This document shows, one piece after another, positions 10,930 to 22,080 of a DNA stretch of 64,000 nucleotides. The position numbers and the translations under genes are program-made. Source of the stretch: Bettongia penicillata ogilbyi (taxonomy: Eukaryota; Chordata; Mammalia; Diprotodontia; Potoroidae); contig JAJHZJ010000252.1 in NCBI GenBank assembly GCA_023548195.1, forward strand, positions 1,557,501 through 1,621,500, given 5' to 3'. Position 1 is the first letter of the stretch. Every line of letters begins with the position of its first letter. Below the pieces are notes generated by a model, which worked only from the letters and a program-made list of their open reading frames with translations, did not search any database and was not told the DNA's origin.

Positions 10930-12690
10930 GCAGATGTGTACCTCCTCTCTCCAAAAAAGAGTACTTTTTTTAAAAAAAAAACCAAGTGCAATGTAATTGA
11001 CAATCCTAGAATTTTTTTCTTCCTCTACCTTTTCTTTTACATGCACCTTTTCTTTTTTAACCAGACACACAATTTCCTGTTCTTCTTTGTTCTGAGCCCA
11101 ATGGCATGCCCATAACTAAGTACTGCTTAGAAGTTATAAATAAATCACTGTATTACATGAAAAAAGATCCCCATCTCCTATAGATGTTATCTCCAGAATT
11201 AGAGATGACTTCAAGGTTTTATAGATATTTTTTATTATATGCTATAAAATTAATTATTGTAAAATGCAGTGATTCTTTTGAGAATTAAGGTCATGTACAA
11301 GCATTTTCTCTTAGTTTTGCTGATGTAACTACCCAGAATTATTAGTAACTTAACATAGATGAAGAATGTTCCCCTTTCTCTGATTCAATTTGAATATTCT
11401 TTTCAGATGTTTATACAGGGTAATATAATATATGTAATGTTAATACAAGAATGAGTGGGGTTGGGTTTAATGAAATAACTTTAGAAAGGAAAGCAGCAAT
11501 GTGTACTTTATATCTGTATAATCCAGCAGAATACAAATAAGACCCTAAAGGACAAACCTGAAACTATAATTGGCTTTTATTACATGTGTGCTGTACAGTT
11601 TATGATTAATATTTGAGGCCTTTGTAGAAGGTATTCAAGGAGAAAAATCTTCCCTTTGTTAAAAATCTGTTTCTCTCAAATTACAGGAAAAAAATCAGAG
11701 CATACTTGCTAATAATTAAGAATTGTTGAGGATACTCTACTACTGTAATCTTATAATTAAAAATAATCTTTAAATGAATTTAAAAGTGTAGGTAAAAAGA
11801 ATCACAATATAATGCTACATGTATTAAATACTTAATAAATGTTTGTTGAATGGATTCCCTATTCTTTTGTGTGTGTGTGCGTCTGTAACACTGTTCAGAG
11901 TCCTATCCCTGCCTTTCCATCTGCTGAACAAGTCACCAACCTCATGCTTTTAAATTCAGCTTATGGAAGAGACAAATTGTATTTACCACTATCTACTTCC
12001 TGGAATAAAAAAAAATCATCCTTTCTCTAGGACTTTAATGTGGAAATATGAGTTATTGTTATTTTTATAATTAGTGAGAGTGGATCCGTGATGCTTGCTC
12101 AACCTAGTTCTGGTGGAAACTGCCGTAAGAGGAAGCCTATTATTAGTCATACTATGGATGGAAGAAAAACCCAAAAGCAGCCAGGCCCCACAGCAATAGA
12201 CAAAGGTAGACCAATATCTAGCACCCAATGGCTATGGAAAATAGGAACAGAAAAGTTCCAGTAGACAGAATGCAGATCATGGGTGAAGGAATAGATGCTT
12301 TAATGTTCTCACCAGTGAAGAGGCTGGAGTTATTGAAAGCACTGTTAAGTTTCTCAAGCATAATTCAACCCCATCTCCCATCCTATTCAGTTTGCCACCC
12401 CCCTCATTGTCTGCCTGTAGCTCCTATGCGAGATATATGTAGTAATGGAATAATTCATAGACTTGCCCAACAAATTACTTTTCTAATTATATTTTCATGC
12501 ACATTTTTTTTCCAGTGTGAATAACTAGACAAATTTCTTTTATAAAATTTTTGTCTTTGTTAGATTAAAATTTTTTAGCCCTGCAAATAGTTTGTATTGT
12601 AAGGTTTTACTCATGTTATTCAGTTTAGGATAAGTTATTTCTAAAAACAAAAAAAAAAACCCAGACATAATGTTTATTTCTTTAAAAAAA
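10930..12690. other. Mostly unassigned sequence
   Basis: No gene was found. A MIR/L2-type 3' end (aataaatgtttgttgaatgg) lies near 11835-11855 and a short (GT)n tract near 11866-11882. The rest is AT-rich single-copy-looking DNA. Confidence 0.4.
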
Positions 12691-12692
12691 TG

Positions 12693-13425
12693 TGTGGTGA
12701 TCAGTTTAAGCTGGCTTGAAGCTTAGCATCAAGAAAAAAACTAAGATCTTGGCAAGTGGTCCCATCACTTCCTGGCAAATAGAGGGAGAAGAAATGGAAG
12801 TAGTATCAGATTTTATAATCTTGGGCTCAAATGCACTGCAGATGGTGAATACAACCATGAAATTAAATGATATTTGCTACTTGGAAGGAAAGCTATGGCA
12901 AATCTGGACAGCATACTAAAAAGTAGAGATGTCACCTTGCTGACAAAGGTCTGTATATTCAAAGCTATATTTCCAGTAGCAGTGCATGCTGTGAGAGTTG
13001 TACTATAAGGAAAGCTGCCACAGAATTGACACTTTCATATTGTGGTGCTGAAGAAGACTTTTGAGAGGCCCTTGGACAACAAGGAGATCAAATCCATCAA
13101 TATTTAAAGAAATTTAAAGAATTTTAATTTAATTTAAAGAAATTAATTCAGGCTATTCACTGGAAGGTCAAATACTGAAGCCAAAGCTGAAATACATTGG
13201 CCACATAATGAGAAGATAGAATTCTTCTTGGAAAAGACCTTGATGTTGGGAAAGATTGGAGGCAAAAGAGAAAAGGCATGGCAGAGGATGAGATGGATAG
13301 ATAGTGTCATGGAAACACTGAACATGAACTTGGACAGACTTTGAGAGATAGTGGAGGATAGAAGGGCCTTGTGTGCTATGGTCCATAGGATCACAAAGAG
13401 TTGGACACAACTGAATGACTGAACA
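12693..13425 (+). mobile_element. BovB-clade RTE LINE, 3' portion
   Basis: The block follows the BovB 3' coding region closely. It has aagcttagcatcaagaaaaa, ggtcccatcacttcctggca, aatggaagtagtatcagatt, catgaaattaaatgatattt and aggatgagatggatagatag, ending with cacaaagagttggacacaac. The short frame at 12716-12919 reads ILASGPITSW and IEGEEMEVVSDFIILGSNA, the conserved C-terminal part of BovB ORF2. An AT-rich expansion sits at 13105-13146. Only the 3' half is present and its frames are broken. BovB is known from marsupials as well as ruminants and squamates, with a patchy distribution usually explained by horizontal transfer. Confidence 0.9.
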
Positions 13426-13799
13426 ATTACTTAATGAACTTATATTATTCTATTATCCAATCAATGTGTATTCGTCCCTTCCACTGGTGAGTATATCAGT
13501 CCCTTCATACGTTTTCATTCTGTGAATTCCTTCCACATTTCTTTTAGAGTTTTTTAAAATTCAAAACTTAAAAATCAAATAAGATGAGCTTTCTAATGTA
13601 CAAAGTAAAGTAGAAAAGAAATACATGAAGCTACAGGTCTGTATCATTATGTACAGCTTGCATTTCTTTTTTAATATATGTAATAAAATAAATTCAATAT
13701 AAAAAATTCCAAATGACAAAAATGTTATTTTTCAAAGCTGTCTTGCTTGTCTGTGCTTTCTACTATTCTCTTTTATGTGTTTTTTTCTGTGAATTAAAA

Positions 13800-14035
13800 A
13801 ACGTTTCAATGACATCTAATTTTAAATCTTACTTCAGATGCTCAACTAGTTGTGTGGTTCTATAGCAAATCACTTAACTTCTTTTGACCTTAGTTGACTT
13901 ATCTGTAAAATGGAGATAATAATAGCATCTACATCATAGGATTACTATGAGATTCAAATTAGATAATATGCGAAAGTGCCTCACAAATATCAAAGTACAA
14001 TCTAAAGGCTAGCTATTTTTATTATTTTCTTTCCC
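13800..14035 (+). repeat. MIR-type SINE
   Basis: The copy contains a core (tagcaaatcacttaacttct), atctgtaaaatggagataat and a 3' part (ttaaattagataatatgcga-like, then ctagctatttttattatt). It is typical of long MIR-type copies and is diverged. Confidence 0.6.
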
Positions 14036-14521
14036 TTTTTTTAGCTTTTATTTTCATTCTTCATATTGAAAGACAAACAAAACCTTTATATTGAATACAG
14101 ATTCAAGCAAAATATATCCCCACCTTGACACTGTTGAAAAATGTATGTGTCATTCTGCATCCTGAGTTCCTCATCTGTCAGGATGTAGTAATATGTCTCA
14201 TCATGAGACCTTGGGAATCATGACTGTAGACTGATTATAGACTTATCTCCTTTAAGAATGTTGCAGATTTTATAGAGGAAGCTCCCTTTAGTGTTTCATG
14301 GCTTGATGTCATCCACAAATAAATGAATTTAGAGAACTAGAGTCTAGAGATTGATGTTGAAAATAAATCTGTTTCTGTCTTGGCATCCTCCCTGACATCT
14401 TGGTATTCATAAATGCCTGTGGTGAGTATATGTTTTCCTATTGATTCCTTGCTTGATAAAGATATATAACAGATAGAAGGTCTTATCTGTTACGGAATCT
14501 TGTAAGACCTTAAACTGTGTA

Positions 14522-14754
14522 TTGTTCACTCATATCTGACTTGTGACTACATTTGAGGTTTTCATGACAGATACTGGAGTGGTTTGCCATTTCCTTCTCT
14601 AGCTCATTTCCTCAGGAAACTGAGGAAAATATGATTAAGGAACTTGCCTAGGATCACACACTTTGTAAATGTCTGAGGCCAGATTTTAACTCAGGTGGAT
14701 AGAAGAGTTTTCACTTCAGGGCTGCATTCTACCTGCTGTGCCACCTAGCTGCTC
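14522..14754 (-). mobile_element. tRNA-derived SINE with BovB-type tail
   Basis: A reverse-oriented copy. The tail lies at the left (ttgttcactcatatctgac), gagtggtttgccatttcctt is in the middle, and the head is at the right (tgtgccacctagctgctc). The tail is more diverged than in the 25576 copy. Confidence 0.8.
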
Positions 14755-15094
14755 TTAAACCTGTGTGGGAGGCACTGTATCTCAGCAGTCTTTAAGGATG
14801 CATTGTGTTCTACTGAATGAAATGATTCTCTGTAATCAGTGAAGAAATAGACAAAGTAGGATCTTATCTCTATGCTTAGGCATTTGTGTGACTATGAAGA
14901 TATGAATGGTCATAGAAAATAGGTTGTGAGCTCCCACACATTCCTTTCACATATTTTCATCAAGGATATGCTCAGTGTTTACAGAGCTTATTTTCATAAA
15001 AATTATATAAAGATGAGTGAATAGATTGTCTTGTGCTTATATCTTTACAGTCACTTAAAATAGTATTATCTATGATTTTTGTGTCTCTGCTCTA

Positions 15095-15786
15095 GAGGAA
15101 AAAATAATGGTAGGAGAATAAATAATTTGGAAGAAAAGATAGAAAATGTTACTCACACAGCAGACTCTTTGAAAAATAGAATAGCATGACCAGAACTCCA
15201 GGACTCTGAGACAAGAAGAAATATTAGAATAAAATTGACATGGTGGAAAAATAGAATAAAATATGAAATATGTACTATCAGAAACAAACTATCTAAAAAA
15301 GAGAGTAGAAACTATAAGAATCATCAGATTCCTTGAAACTATAATAAAAAAAAAATCCTGTATAGCACATTTCAAGATATTAATAAAATAAAACTGCTTG
15401 GATCTATTAGAACCAGAGAGGCTAATGAAAACATAATCCTTTGCTCACTTCCTGAAAGACACTGCAGAGTTAAACTACCCCAGAATGGAATATCCAAAAT
15501 CCAGAGCTTCCAAATCAAAGAAAAATCAGTGCAGGCAGTGAAAAAGATTTCAAGTACTAAGGAACCACAGTTGGGATTATACAAATCTTGGCCACTGAAA
15601 CCATTAAAGAAGCAGATCTTTTAAGGAGAGAAGGTCTTAAAATACACTATTCCATGTCTTACCAACTGGGAATAACTTAACCCTGAAAAATTGAGTGCCG
15701 TCCCAAAGAAGAAAAAAGATCTTTAATAGGATAAAGTATTTCCAGACATTGTTGATAATAGTAGATAATAGAGCTAAATACAATCC
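15095..15786 (+). mobile_element. Old L1 ORF1 fragment
   Basis: The segment tracks the same ORF1 region as the HAL1 copies: gaatatccaaaatccagagc, ttccaaatcaaagaaaaatc, gcaggcagtgaaaaagattt and ggaaccacagttgggattat. It is much more diverged than 22593-25323, so it is an older lineage. A BovB-tailed SINE interrupts it at 15787, and its purine-rich spacer seems to continue to about 16370. Confidence 0.55.
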
Positions 15787-16026
15787 CAGCACCTAGGATA
15801 GAGTACTGGGCCTGGAGTTAGGAAGACTTATTTTCCTGAGTTCAAATCTGGTCTCAGACATTTATTATCTGTATGACCCTGGACAAGAAACTTGGTCCTG
15901 TTTGCCTCAATTCATCTATAAAATGAGCTAGAGAAGGAAATGGCAAACCACTCTAGTATCTTTGTCATGAAAACCCCAAATGGGGTCATGAAGAATTGGA
16001 CACTACTGAAATGACTCAACAACAAC
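15787..16026 (+). mobile_element. tRNA-derived SINE with BovB-type tail
   Basis: A full copy with head (cctaggatagagtactgggc), core (tgtatgaccctggacaagaa), gcaaaccactctagtatctt and tail (gaagaattggacactactga, actcaacaac). It is inserted in the old L1. Confidence 0.85.
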
Positions 16027-16027
16027 C

Positions 16028-16370
16028 CCAGTACAAATACAAACCCTAAAATGCAAAACAATAGCAAACAAAACAGTAACAAAAACCTGAGAATTAAGAG
16101 GTCCAGAAACATCTGAGCAATTGGAAGGAACTAAATGATTACATTTTAATAAGAAAGTCTTTTGGAACCCCAGTATTTTAAAGTGTCACAGAGTGTGAGC
16201 AGTATATAAACCCTGGACATTTTAATGGTTTTAAGAGAAGAAAGAAAAGGACAGGGAAAAGGAATACATTAGGGAAAGAATGAGGAAAAATGGAGAGGAA
16301 TTGACTTTTTTCACATAATTAGAGTGAGTGAGAAGAATATACAAATAAGGAGGAAAGTGGATGGGACAAA
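16028..16370 (+). mobile_element. Old L1, post-ORF1 purine-rich spacer
   Basis: A purine-rich tract (aagaaaggacagggaaaagg, ggaggaaagtggatggga) resembles the region after ORF1 in HAL1 at 24500-24900. It is probably the continuation of the L1 on the other side of the SINE. The link rests on composition and position. Confidence 0.35.
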
Positions 16371-16379
16371 GTCAGTAAG

Positions 16380-16697
16380 TCAATGAGAGTTTATTCAGAA
16401 CCTGCAGTGTGCCAGTGTTAAGTGCTCATGATACAAAGACAGGTCCTGCTCTCAAGGAGCTTACAGTTTAAGTGGGAGACAACATACAAAGAGTTAGGTG
16501 GATACAAGATATATAAAGGAGAAAAATGAAGATATTCAACAGAGAGAAGGCACTAAAAATAAGGGTAATCAGGAAAGGCCTCTTATAGAAGGTGAAACAT
16601 TAGTTGAGACTTGAAGGAAGCCATGGAAGCTAATGGGTAGAGATTAAGAAAAAGAAAGTAGGGGGAAAGCTACTGAAAATGCCCAGTCAGGAGATTG
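16380..16697 (+). repeat. R1 ancient repeat, left part of interrupted copy
   Basis: The 5' section of R1 is present: cagtgtgccagtgttaagtg, gctctcaaggagcttacagt, gaaaggcctcttatagaagg and gacttgaaggaagccatgga. It breaks off at 16697 after cagtcaggagattgg, where the RTE element starts. It resumes at 18023. Confidence 0.6.
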
Positions 16698-16999
16698 GTT
16701 GTCCTTCATTCTCTAAGAGGACCAGAATGACATCACCATGATAAAGTGAAATTTCAGTGTGTCCAACTGTGGCTGATCAGACCAATATGAGCTCGGAATG
16801 CTCTACCACAGGTTGGGCACAGATAGTCTGTGTGAATATTTGGGGTGGATGCTCCAAATTTGCGCATCCTACATTTGCTTTGTGCTGTCTCAATTCTGCT
16901 TTGCTCATAGAGCACAGCACCCTTTCAGATGTGGGCACTCCATGCTGAGTGGTCCTGTGCCAGCGTCTCCCATGTTACACAGTTGAATCCAAAGTTCTT

Positions 17000-17148
17000 T
17001 TTTTTAATTGAATTATTTGTTTTCAGCGTTCGACAATCACTTCCATATGTCTTAGATTTTTTTTTACACTCTCTCCCTCTCAATCCCCCCTCCCTCCCCA
17101 CTCCCTCTCTGAGGCAGCATACAATCTTATATAGGTTCTACACTTACC
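17000..17148 (-). mobile_element. Short L1 3'-end insertion inside the RTE
   Basis: 149 bp of L1 3' untranslated sequence in reverse orientation. A T-run is on the left (the copied poly-A), then cttccatatgtcttagattt, a C-rich block and tataggttctacacttac. A perfect 15-bp duplication gaatccaaagttctt flanks it (16985-16999, 17149-17163). It is a standard 5'-truncated L1 insertion, and the RTE reading resumes directly after it. Confidence 0.9.
17085..17105 (-). other. Potential G-quadruplex in L1 3' UTR
   Basis: On the L1 sense (minus) strand the order is GGG AGT GGGG A GGG A GGGGGG, four G-runs with loops of 3, 1 and 1. It meets the usual G3+ loop 1-7 rule. A comparable motif recurs in the other L1/HAL1 3' regions in this window. 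Confidence 0.7.
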
Positions 17149-18022
17149 GAATCCAAAGTTCTTGAGAGTGTCCTTATATTGCTTCTTCTAACCACCATGT
17201 GATCGCCAGCTCCATGTGAGTTCTCCATAAAATAGTCTTTTTGGCAAGAATACATTTTGCATTCAAACACCATGGCCAGCCCATCAGACTTGTGCTCTTT
17301 GAAGCATAGTTTGAATGCTTGGCAGTTCAACTCGAGCAAGGACTTCAGTGTCTGGTACCTTATCCTGCCAGGTGATCCTCAGAATCTTCCTAAGACGGTT
17401 CAAATGGAAGTGATTCAGTTTCCTGGCATGGAGTGGGTAAACTGTCCATGTTTCACAGGCATACAACAATGAGGTCACAGAACAATGGCTCTGTAGACCT
17501 TCAGTTTGGTAGTCAGTCACTTAGTACCTCTTCTCTCCCAGACTTTTCTTCAGAGCCTCCCAAACACTGAGCTAGTTCTGGCAATGCATGCATCAACTTC
17601 ATTGTCAATGTGTACATCCCTGGAAAGTACATTGCCAAGGAAAGTGAACTTACGCACAGCATTTGAAACTTCTCCATTTGTTGTAACCAATGATTCCATG
17701 TATGGATGGTGTGGTGGTGGCTGATGGAGCACCTGTGTTTTCTTGGTGTTAATTATTGGGCCAAAATTAGCACAGGCAGAAGAGAATCGATCCATACTTT
17801 GTTACATTCTCAGCTTCAGAGGCTGCATTCAGTGCACAGTCATCTGCAAACAGAAAATCATGTACCAACACTCCCTTCACTTTGGTCTTGACTTGTAGCC
17901 TTTTCAGATTGAAGAACTTACCATCAGTATGGTAGTTGACCTTGATGCCATGCTCATCCTTATTGAAAGCATTTGACAACATGGGTAAAAACATCATGCT
18001 AAAAAGCATGGGAGCAAGCATT

Positions 18023-18235
18023 GTGCTTGAGGTGTAGCAAGAAAGCCAAAGTCATTGGATGGCAGACTGCATGGAGGGAGGAAAGGTGTAAGGAGACTGA
18101 AAAAATAGAAAGGGCCTGGGTTATGGAAGGTTTTATAAATGTAAGATTTTTATCCTAAAGACTATAGAAGCCACTGGAGTTGATTGAATAGATGGGTAAT
18201 GTGGCCAGACTTTCACTTTAGGGACATCAAAGGAA
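18023..18235 (+). repeat. R1 ancient repeat, right part of interrupted copy
   Basis: R1 resumes after the RTE with gaggtgtagcaagaaagcca and continues through gggttatggaaggttttata, gaagccactggagttgattg and gtaatgtggccagactttca. The same order is seen in the 57590 and 60340 copies. Confidence 0.6.
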
Positions 18236-18831
18236 GGCTGAACACACATCTATCTGTATTGTTTGGTTTGAGTTTAGAAATATATGAAACTGAATAAAGA
18301 AACAAGTAGGGCCAGGTAAAGGGGAGAGGGAAATTTAAGGCATAGTACATATTCAGGTAGAGTATAGATACAAGCATAATAGAAGTAATTTTGGAAGGAT
18401 TATGCTAAGGAGGGTATTAAGAGAGAAAGTATAAGTACTAGAGACCAGAGTCTGGGCATGGTACACAGAGGAAGGGCAAAGGATGGGAACAGAGTTCTTC
18501 AATGATAGATTACTAGTGCTGATAAAATTTTCTTTCTCTACCTCTTCTTTGCAAAAAAAAAAAGTGATGGAGATAAAAGAGGGACAATGTAAGAGTATGA
18601 TGATAAAAACAAATACTAAATTAACAATATAGCAAATGTGAATGGGATGAGCATATCCATAAAATGGAGAATGATTTAGAAAACAGAATCCTACAATTCT
18701 ACTTTGAAAAATGTACTTGAAACATAAAGATTAACGCTGAGTTAAAATGAAGGTCTAGGGCAGAATTTATTATGTTTCAAGTGAAATTTTATAAAAATCA
18801 AAACCAGCAATCATTTCATTTAAGGCAGCAG

Positions 18832-18892
<61 letters not shown>
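18832..18892. repeat. (TA)n microsatellite
   Basis: An uninterrupted run of about 30 TA units passes into a short CA tail. Such perfect AT runs are unstable and often polymorphic. Confidence 0.95.
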
Positions 18893-18901
<9 letters not shown>

Positions 18902-18984
18902 GCTTAAAAGAGTTAAGTAAGGAAAATAAATTATGCTTAAAATACCATGAAAAATGAAATAATATCTGTATTTATTATGCAGTA

Positions 18985-19070
18985 TTCCAAAAGTCTTTGG
19001 ACAGTTTTAAGTTTTAGTAGCTTAATTTTTAATAAATCTAATAGCTTAAAACTGACCCAAGATTTTGGAA
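18985..19070. mobile_element. Palindromic mariner MITE
   Basis: An 86-bp near-palindrome. The left end ttccaaaagtctttggacag and the inverted right end ttccaaaatcttgggtcag both lead into ttttaag. TA flanks both sides (18983-18984, 19071-19072). The ends resemble those of the mariner remnant at 2690-3259, so both probably come from one transposon family. It sits within the endonuclease part of the L1 ORF2. Confidence 0.75.
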
Positions 19071-19539
19071 TACTCTGTGTAGGTCCCAGAGCCATAGCAT
19101 ATAACACTTAAAGAAGAAAGTTAACTAAATTGCAGGGAGAAATAGAAAAAATAGAAATAAACTATCATAATCTGGGACTTTGATTTTCCTTCTTTAGAGC
19201 TATATAAGTCTAACAAAAAGATAAAAAAATAAAGAAATTAAACCTGAATAGAATTTTAGAAAAATTCTATAAGATGGAACTTTGGCTATTAGTGTATAGG
19301 AATAGAAAAGAATATACATATTTTTCAGCTGTCCATGGCACCTTCACAAGAAATTGACCATGTTTTTGTCATAACAACTTCAAGCAAATACAGAAAAGCA
19401 TAAATATAAAATGCATTCTTACAAACAACGATACAACAAAATATTATCAATAATGGTCATTTGAAAAGAGGATTCCACCTTAAATGAATTCTAAGTAATT
19501 TAATCCCAAAGAATTAGTACATCAAAGAATAAATCATAG

Positions 19540-20404
19540 TGTAATATGGATGAGTTCTAGTCCTCCATTCTTTGAGGAGCAGGTCTGTTATTTTTCTCCC
19601 TGGGGTTCTCCAGTATCCTGAGGTGATTGTGGACACCTCTGTTCACCTGTCATTGGTTCAACCTATCATGGACTGAATTCTTCCCTTTTTAAAGAGGTCA
19701 TTGACTATCACACCAGTTCCATTTAATTACTTAACATAAAATTAACTTTTTACAAAAGAATGTTTCCTTTAGAGACTGGCAAGGACAAACAAATGTTTGC
19801 CCCAATATCTTGGTGTTATAATCCCTTCTACATCATTTTGTTTTCAGGAGAGTGGAGAGAGCTTAAATTCAGAGTTTAGTTCAATTTCTACATAGCATTA
19901 GTACCACCAAATTCATGCCCAAAGCTCCTGCGACCTAGCAACTCAGTATCCTGATCTGTCAGGGTTCCCTGGTGGGTTGGCTGCAGCATCTGACCTAAAA
20001 TCCAGTATTCCAAAATCCCCATGGCTTAAATTCCTTGATCATGGACCTTACTCTTTGCAAGTGAAATTGGAAAGGACAAACAAGACACGACCAAAGCCCA
20101 AAGCCTATTTCTTGGGGGCATTGTTGTCCAAGGGAAGAAGGTGGCCCCACAGTCCCTTCATCCCTTCCACATACTAGGAATGAATGATTGCATCCCCATA
20201 GACAGGAATTCAGAAAAGTGAGCAATTGTGTTTATTCAGGTAGATTTAAAGATGCTCTGGCTAATCAGGCACATGGGAAATGGTCACTCTCAAACATGTA
20301 ATAGGATAGTACAGAAGGTCCATGTATACACATCAGTTCTCTTTTCTTTCAGAAGCATCTCCCACTTTAGGTGGGCTGGGAATGTGTCAGATCCCTATGA
20401 AACA
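19540..20404. mobile_element. Solo-LTR-like insertion in L1 ORF2
   Basis: L1 ORF2 breaks at aaatcatag and resumes at tccatcaaagacaatgac. The insert of about 865 bp begins TG, ends CA and is flanked by a possible 4-bp duplication ATAG (19536-19539, 20405-20408), as expected for an LTR. Internal blocks (cagttccatttaattactta, ttacaaaagaatgtttcctt, cccatggctta) resemble the copies at 4790 and 62525. The 3' boundary is uncertain by about 10 bases because neighbouring bases also fit L1. Confidence 0.55.
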
Positions 20405-20504
20405 ATAGTCCATCAAAGACAATGACAACAATGAGATAATGTACCAAAACTTTTTGGGAGGCAGCAAAAATAGACATTAAGAGGAAATATATCTGTGTCC
20501 TTAT

Positions 20505-20577
20505 ATATATGTATACATGTATATATATATATATACATACATGTATATATGTATATGTGTGTATATATACACACATA
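20505..20577. repeat. TATG/TA-rich microsatellite
   Basis: Alternating purine-pyrimidine sequence (tatatgtatacatgtatata and similar). It accounts for the repetitive minus-strand frame at 20367-20576. Confidence 0.85.
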
Positions 20578-21299
20578 CTTTGCTCAATGAAAAAAAGAAC
20601 ATACCAATGAAGTAGATATGCAGCTTTGAAAATAGCCAGAAAAGCAACAAATTAAAAATACTAAGTAAACAAAAAACCAGAAGTTTTGAAAATCTAAGAT
20701 GAAATCACAAACAAAAAATTGAACTAATAAATTGAAATAATAAATAAAAGAACCAATTTTTTTTCACAAAAATGAATAAAATAGATAAACCACTAGCCAA
20801 TATGAGTAAAGAGAAATCTCAATTGCTAACATCAAAAATAAAAAAGAAATTTATAAGAAGTGAAGAAGAAAGAAAATTAAGTTACTTTATCTAGTTATAT
20901 GCTAGCTGATAAGTAAAAAAAGATGAATATTTACCTAAACTAAAACAGAACAAGAAACACAAAGTTTAAATAATCCAGTCTTAGAAAGAAATTAAACAAG
21001 CTATAAAGGAATTTCCAAAGGAGAAAAAAAACCCTTGGTGTCAGATAGATTTACAAATGAATCCTATCAAATATTTAAGAAACAAGTAATTGCAATATTA
21101 TATAAATTGTTTGCAAATGGAGGAAGAGGGGATCCTATTAAATTTCTTGAGTGAGATAAATATTGTCCTGGTACATAAACCAAAAAGAGATAAAGCAGAG
21201 AATGAAAAGTATAAATGAATATCTTTAATGAATATCGAAGCAAAAATATTGGATAAAATTTATTAAAGAGGCTACAGCAACATCTTCAAAGGATTATTC

Positions 21300-21700
21300 A
21301 GCAGCAGCAGTGCAAGCAATATACAAAATATGAAAATGTTCGAAAAATCCCTTCCAGGAGGTTCTGCAGTGTTTAGGGACCTGTAACCAGTATAATCTAT
21401 GGAATAAGAAAAACTGTAGGGTTTCAGTCTCCAAAAGGAATCTTTTTTGAACTTGAGCTTTACACTGGTTCTCCCCCATGATGGTGAGATGAACACCATT
21501 GGTAAACATGCATCTCCCTGTTAAAATGGAAAACAAATACTTGCCTAACATTTATGCCTAAAGAGTTGTCAAAAATAAAATTATCTTTGTTATATTTTTT
21601 TAATGAGCATCAAATCATTTTTATATATGGATGAGAGTTACCTTGCTTGAAGGGAACATACTAAATCCATAAACAATAAGCACAGTGAGATCTTGTATCC
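21300..21700. other. No feature recognised
   Basis: The L1 similarity stops at 21299. The following sequence, including a gcagcagcag triplet run at about 21300, matches no family I recognise. Overlapping minus-strand frames at 21272-21551 show no domain. Confidence 0.4.
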
Positions 21701-21701
21701 T

Positions 21702-22080
21702 CAGAGGTTCCCAAACTTATTTGACCTACTGCCCCCTTTTCAAAAGAAAACATTACTCAGCATCCCCCTGGAAATCTACTTTTGTTAAAACCCTTTTAGT
21801 GTTTCTTTTTAAGTTTCATCATTTCAATATGCATATTGAAATGATGCATCTTAAATTTAATAATTTGTAAATTTGTGGGGGTTTTCGTACATTGAAATTT
21901 TGATACTGTGTCATGTAACCATATAGTATCATATTGTAAACAAATCATTACATGCATGTATTCCTGCTGACATATCTGGACTTTCCAACAAACAGCAACA
22001 TGCTGGCCTACTGACACTTGCTTGTTAAGACCTGCTGGTGGACTTGACCACTGATCAGTTATAACTTGCATTTTGTATGT
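21702..22080. mobile_element. hAT-type DNA transposon fossil
   Basis: It begins cagaggttcccaaacttatt followed by gcccccttttcaaaag and gcatccccctggaaatctac, typical of the 5' ends of mammalian and marsupial hAT (Charlie-like) elements. The matching right terminal repeat is not obvious, so the end is approximate. It contains the palindrome at 21817-21846. Confidence 0.5.
21817..21846. repeat. 30-bp perfect palindrome
   Basis: catcatttcaatatg is followed without spacer by its exact reverse complement. Weaker symmetry extends outward (ttaag on each side). It sits in the hAT fossil. Confidence 0.9.

Larger units (their letters stand above)
16698..18022 (-). mobile_element. RTE-clade LINE, reverse transcriptase and 3' end
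   Basis: Minus-strand frames spell RTE ORF2 pieces in order from the right. FLFADDCALNA contains the catalytic FADD box of the RT palm. It is followed by FSSACANFGPIINTKKTQVL, KFTFLGNVLS and LLYACETWT, then RILRITWQDKVPDTEVL. The 3' end reads (minus strand) tcattctggtcctcttagag followed by aatgaaggacaac. An L1 3' end splits it at 17000-17148. It is 5'-truncated and has frameshifts. It sits inside an R1 copy, which continues on both sides. Confidence 0.9.
18560..21299 (+). mobile_element. L1 ORF2 (endonuclease to mid-RT), interrupted
   Basis: L1 ORF2 can be followed from about 18610: tgaatgggatgagcatatcc, gaaaacagaatcctacaatt, then tccatggcaccttcacaaga with attgaccatg. It continues with gacaacaatgagataatgta and finally RT text (tcagatagatttacaaatga, gaggctacagcaacatctt) up to 21299, where it stops mid-domain. 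Inside it are a (TA)n tract, a mariner MITE (18985-19070), an LTR-like insertion (19540-20404) and a TATG-rich microsatellite. All frames are broken. Confidence 0.8.

Noticed and set aside
20505..20577. TATA-rich promoter-like cluster
   Set aside because: Microsatellite sequence inside a dead L1. TATA words are expected here by composition.
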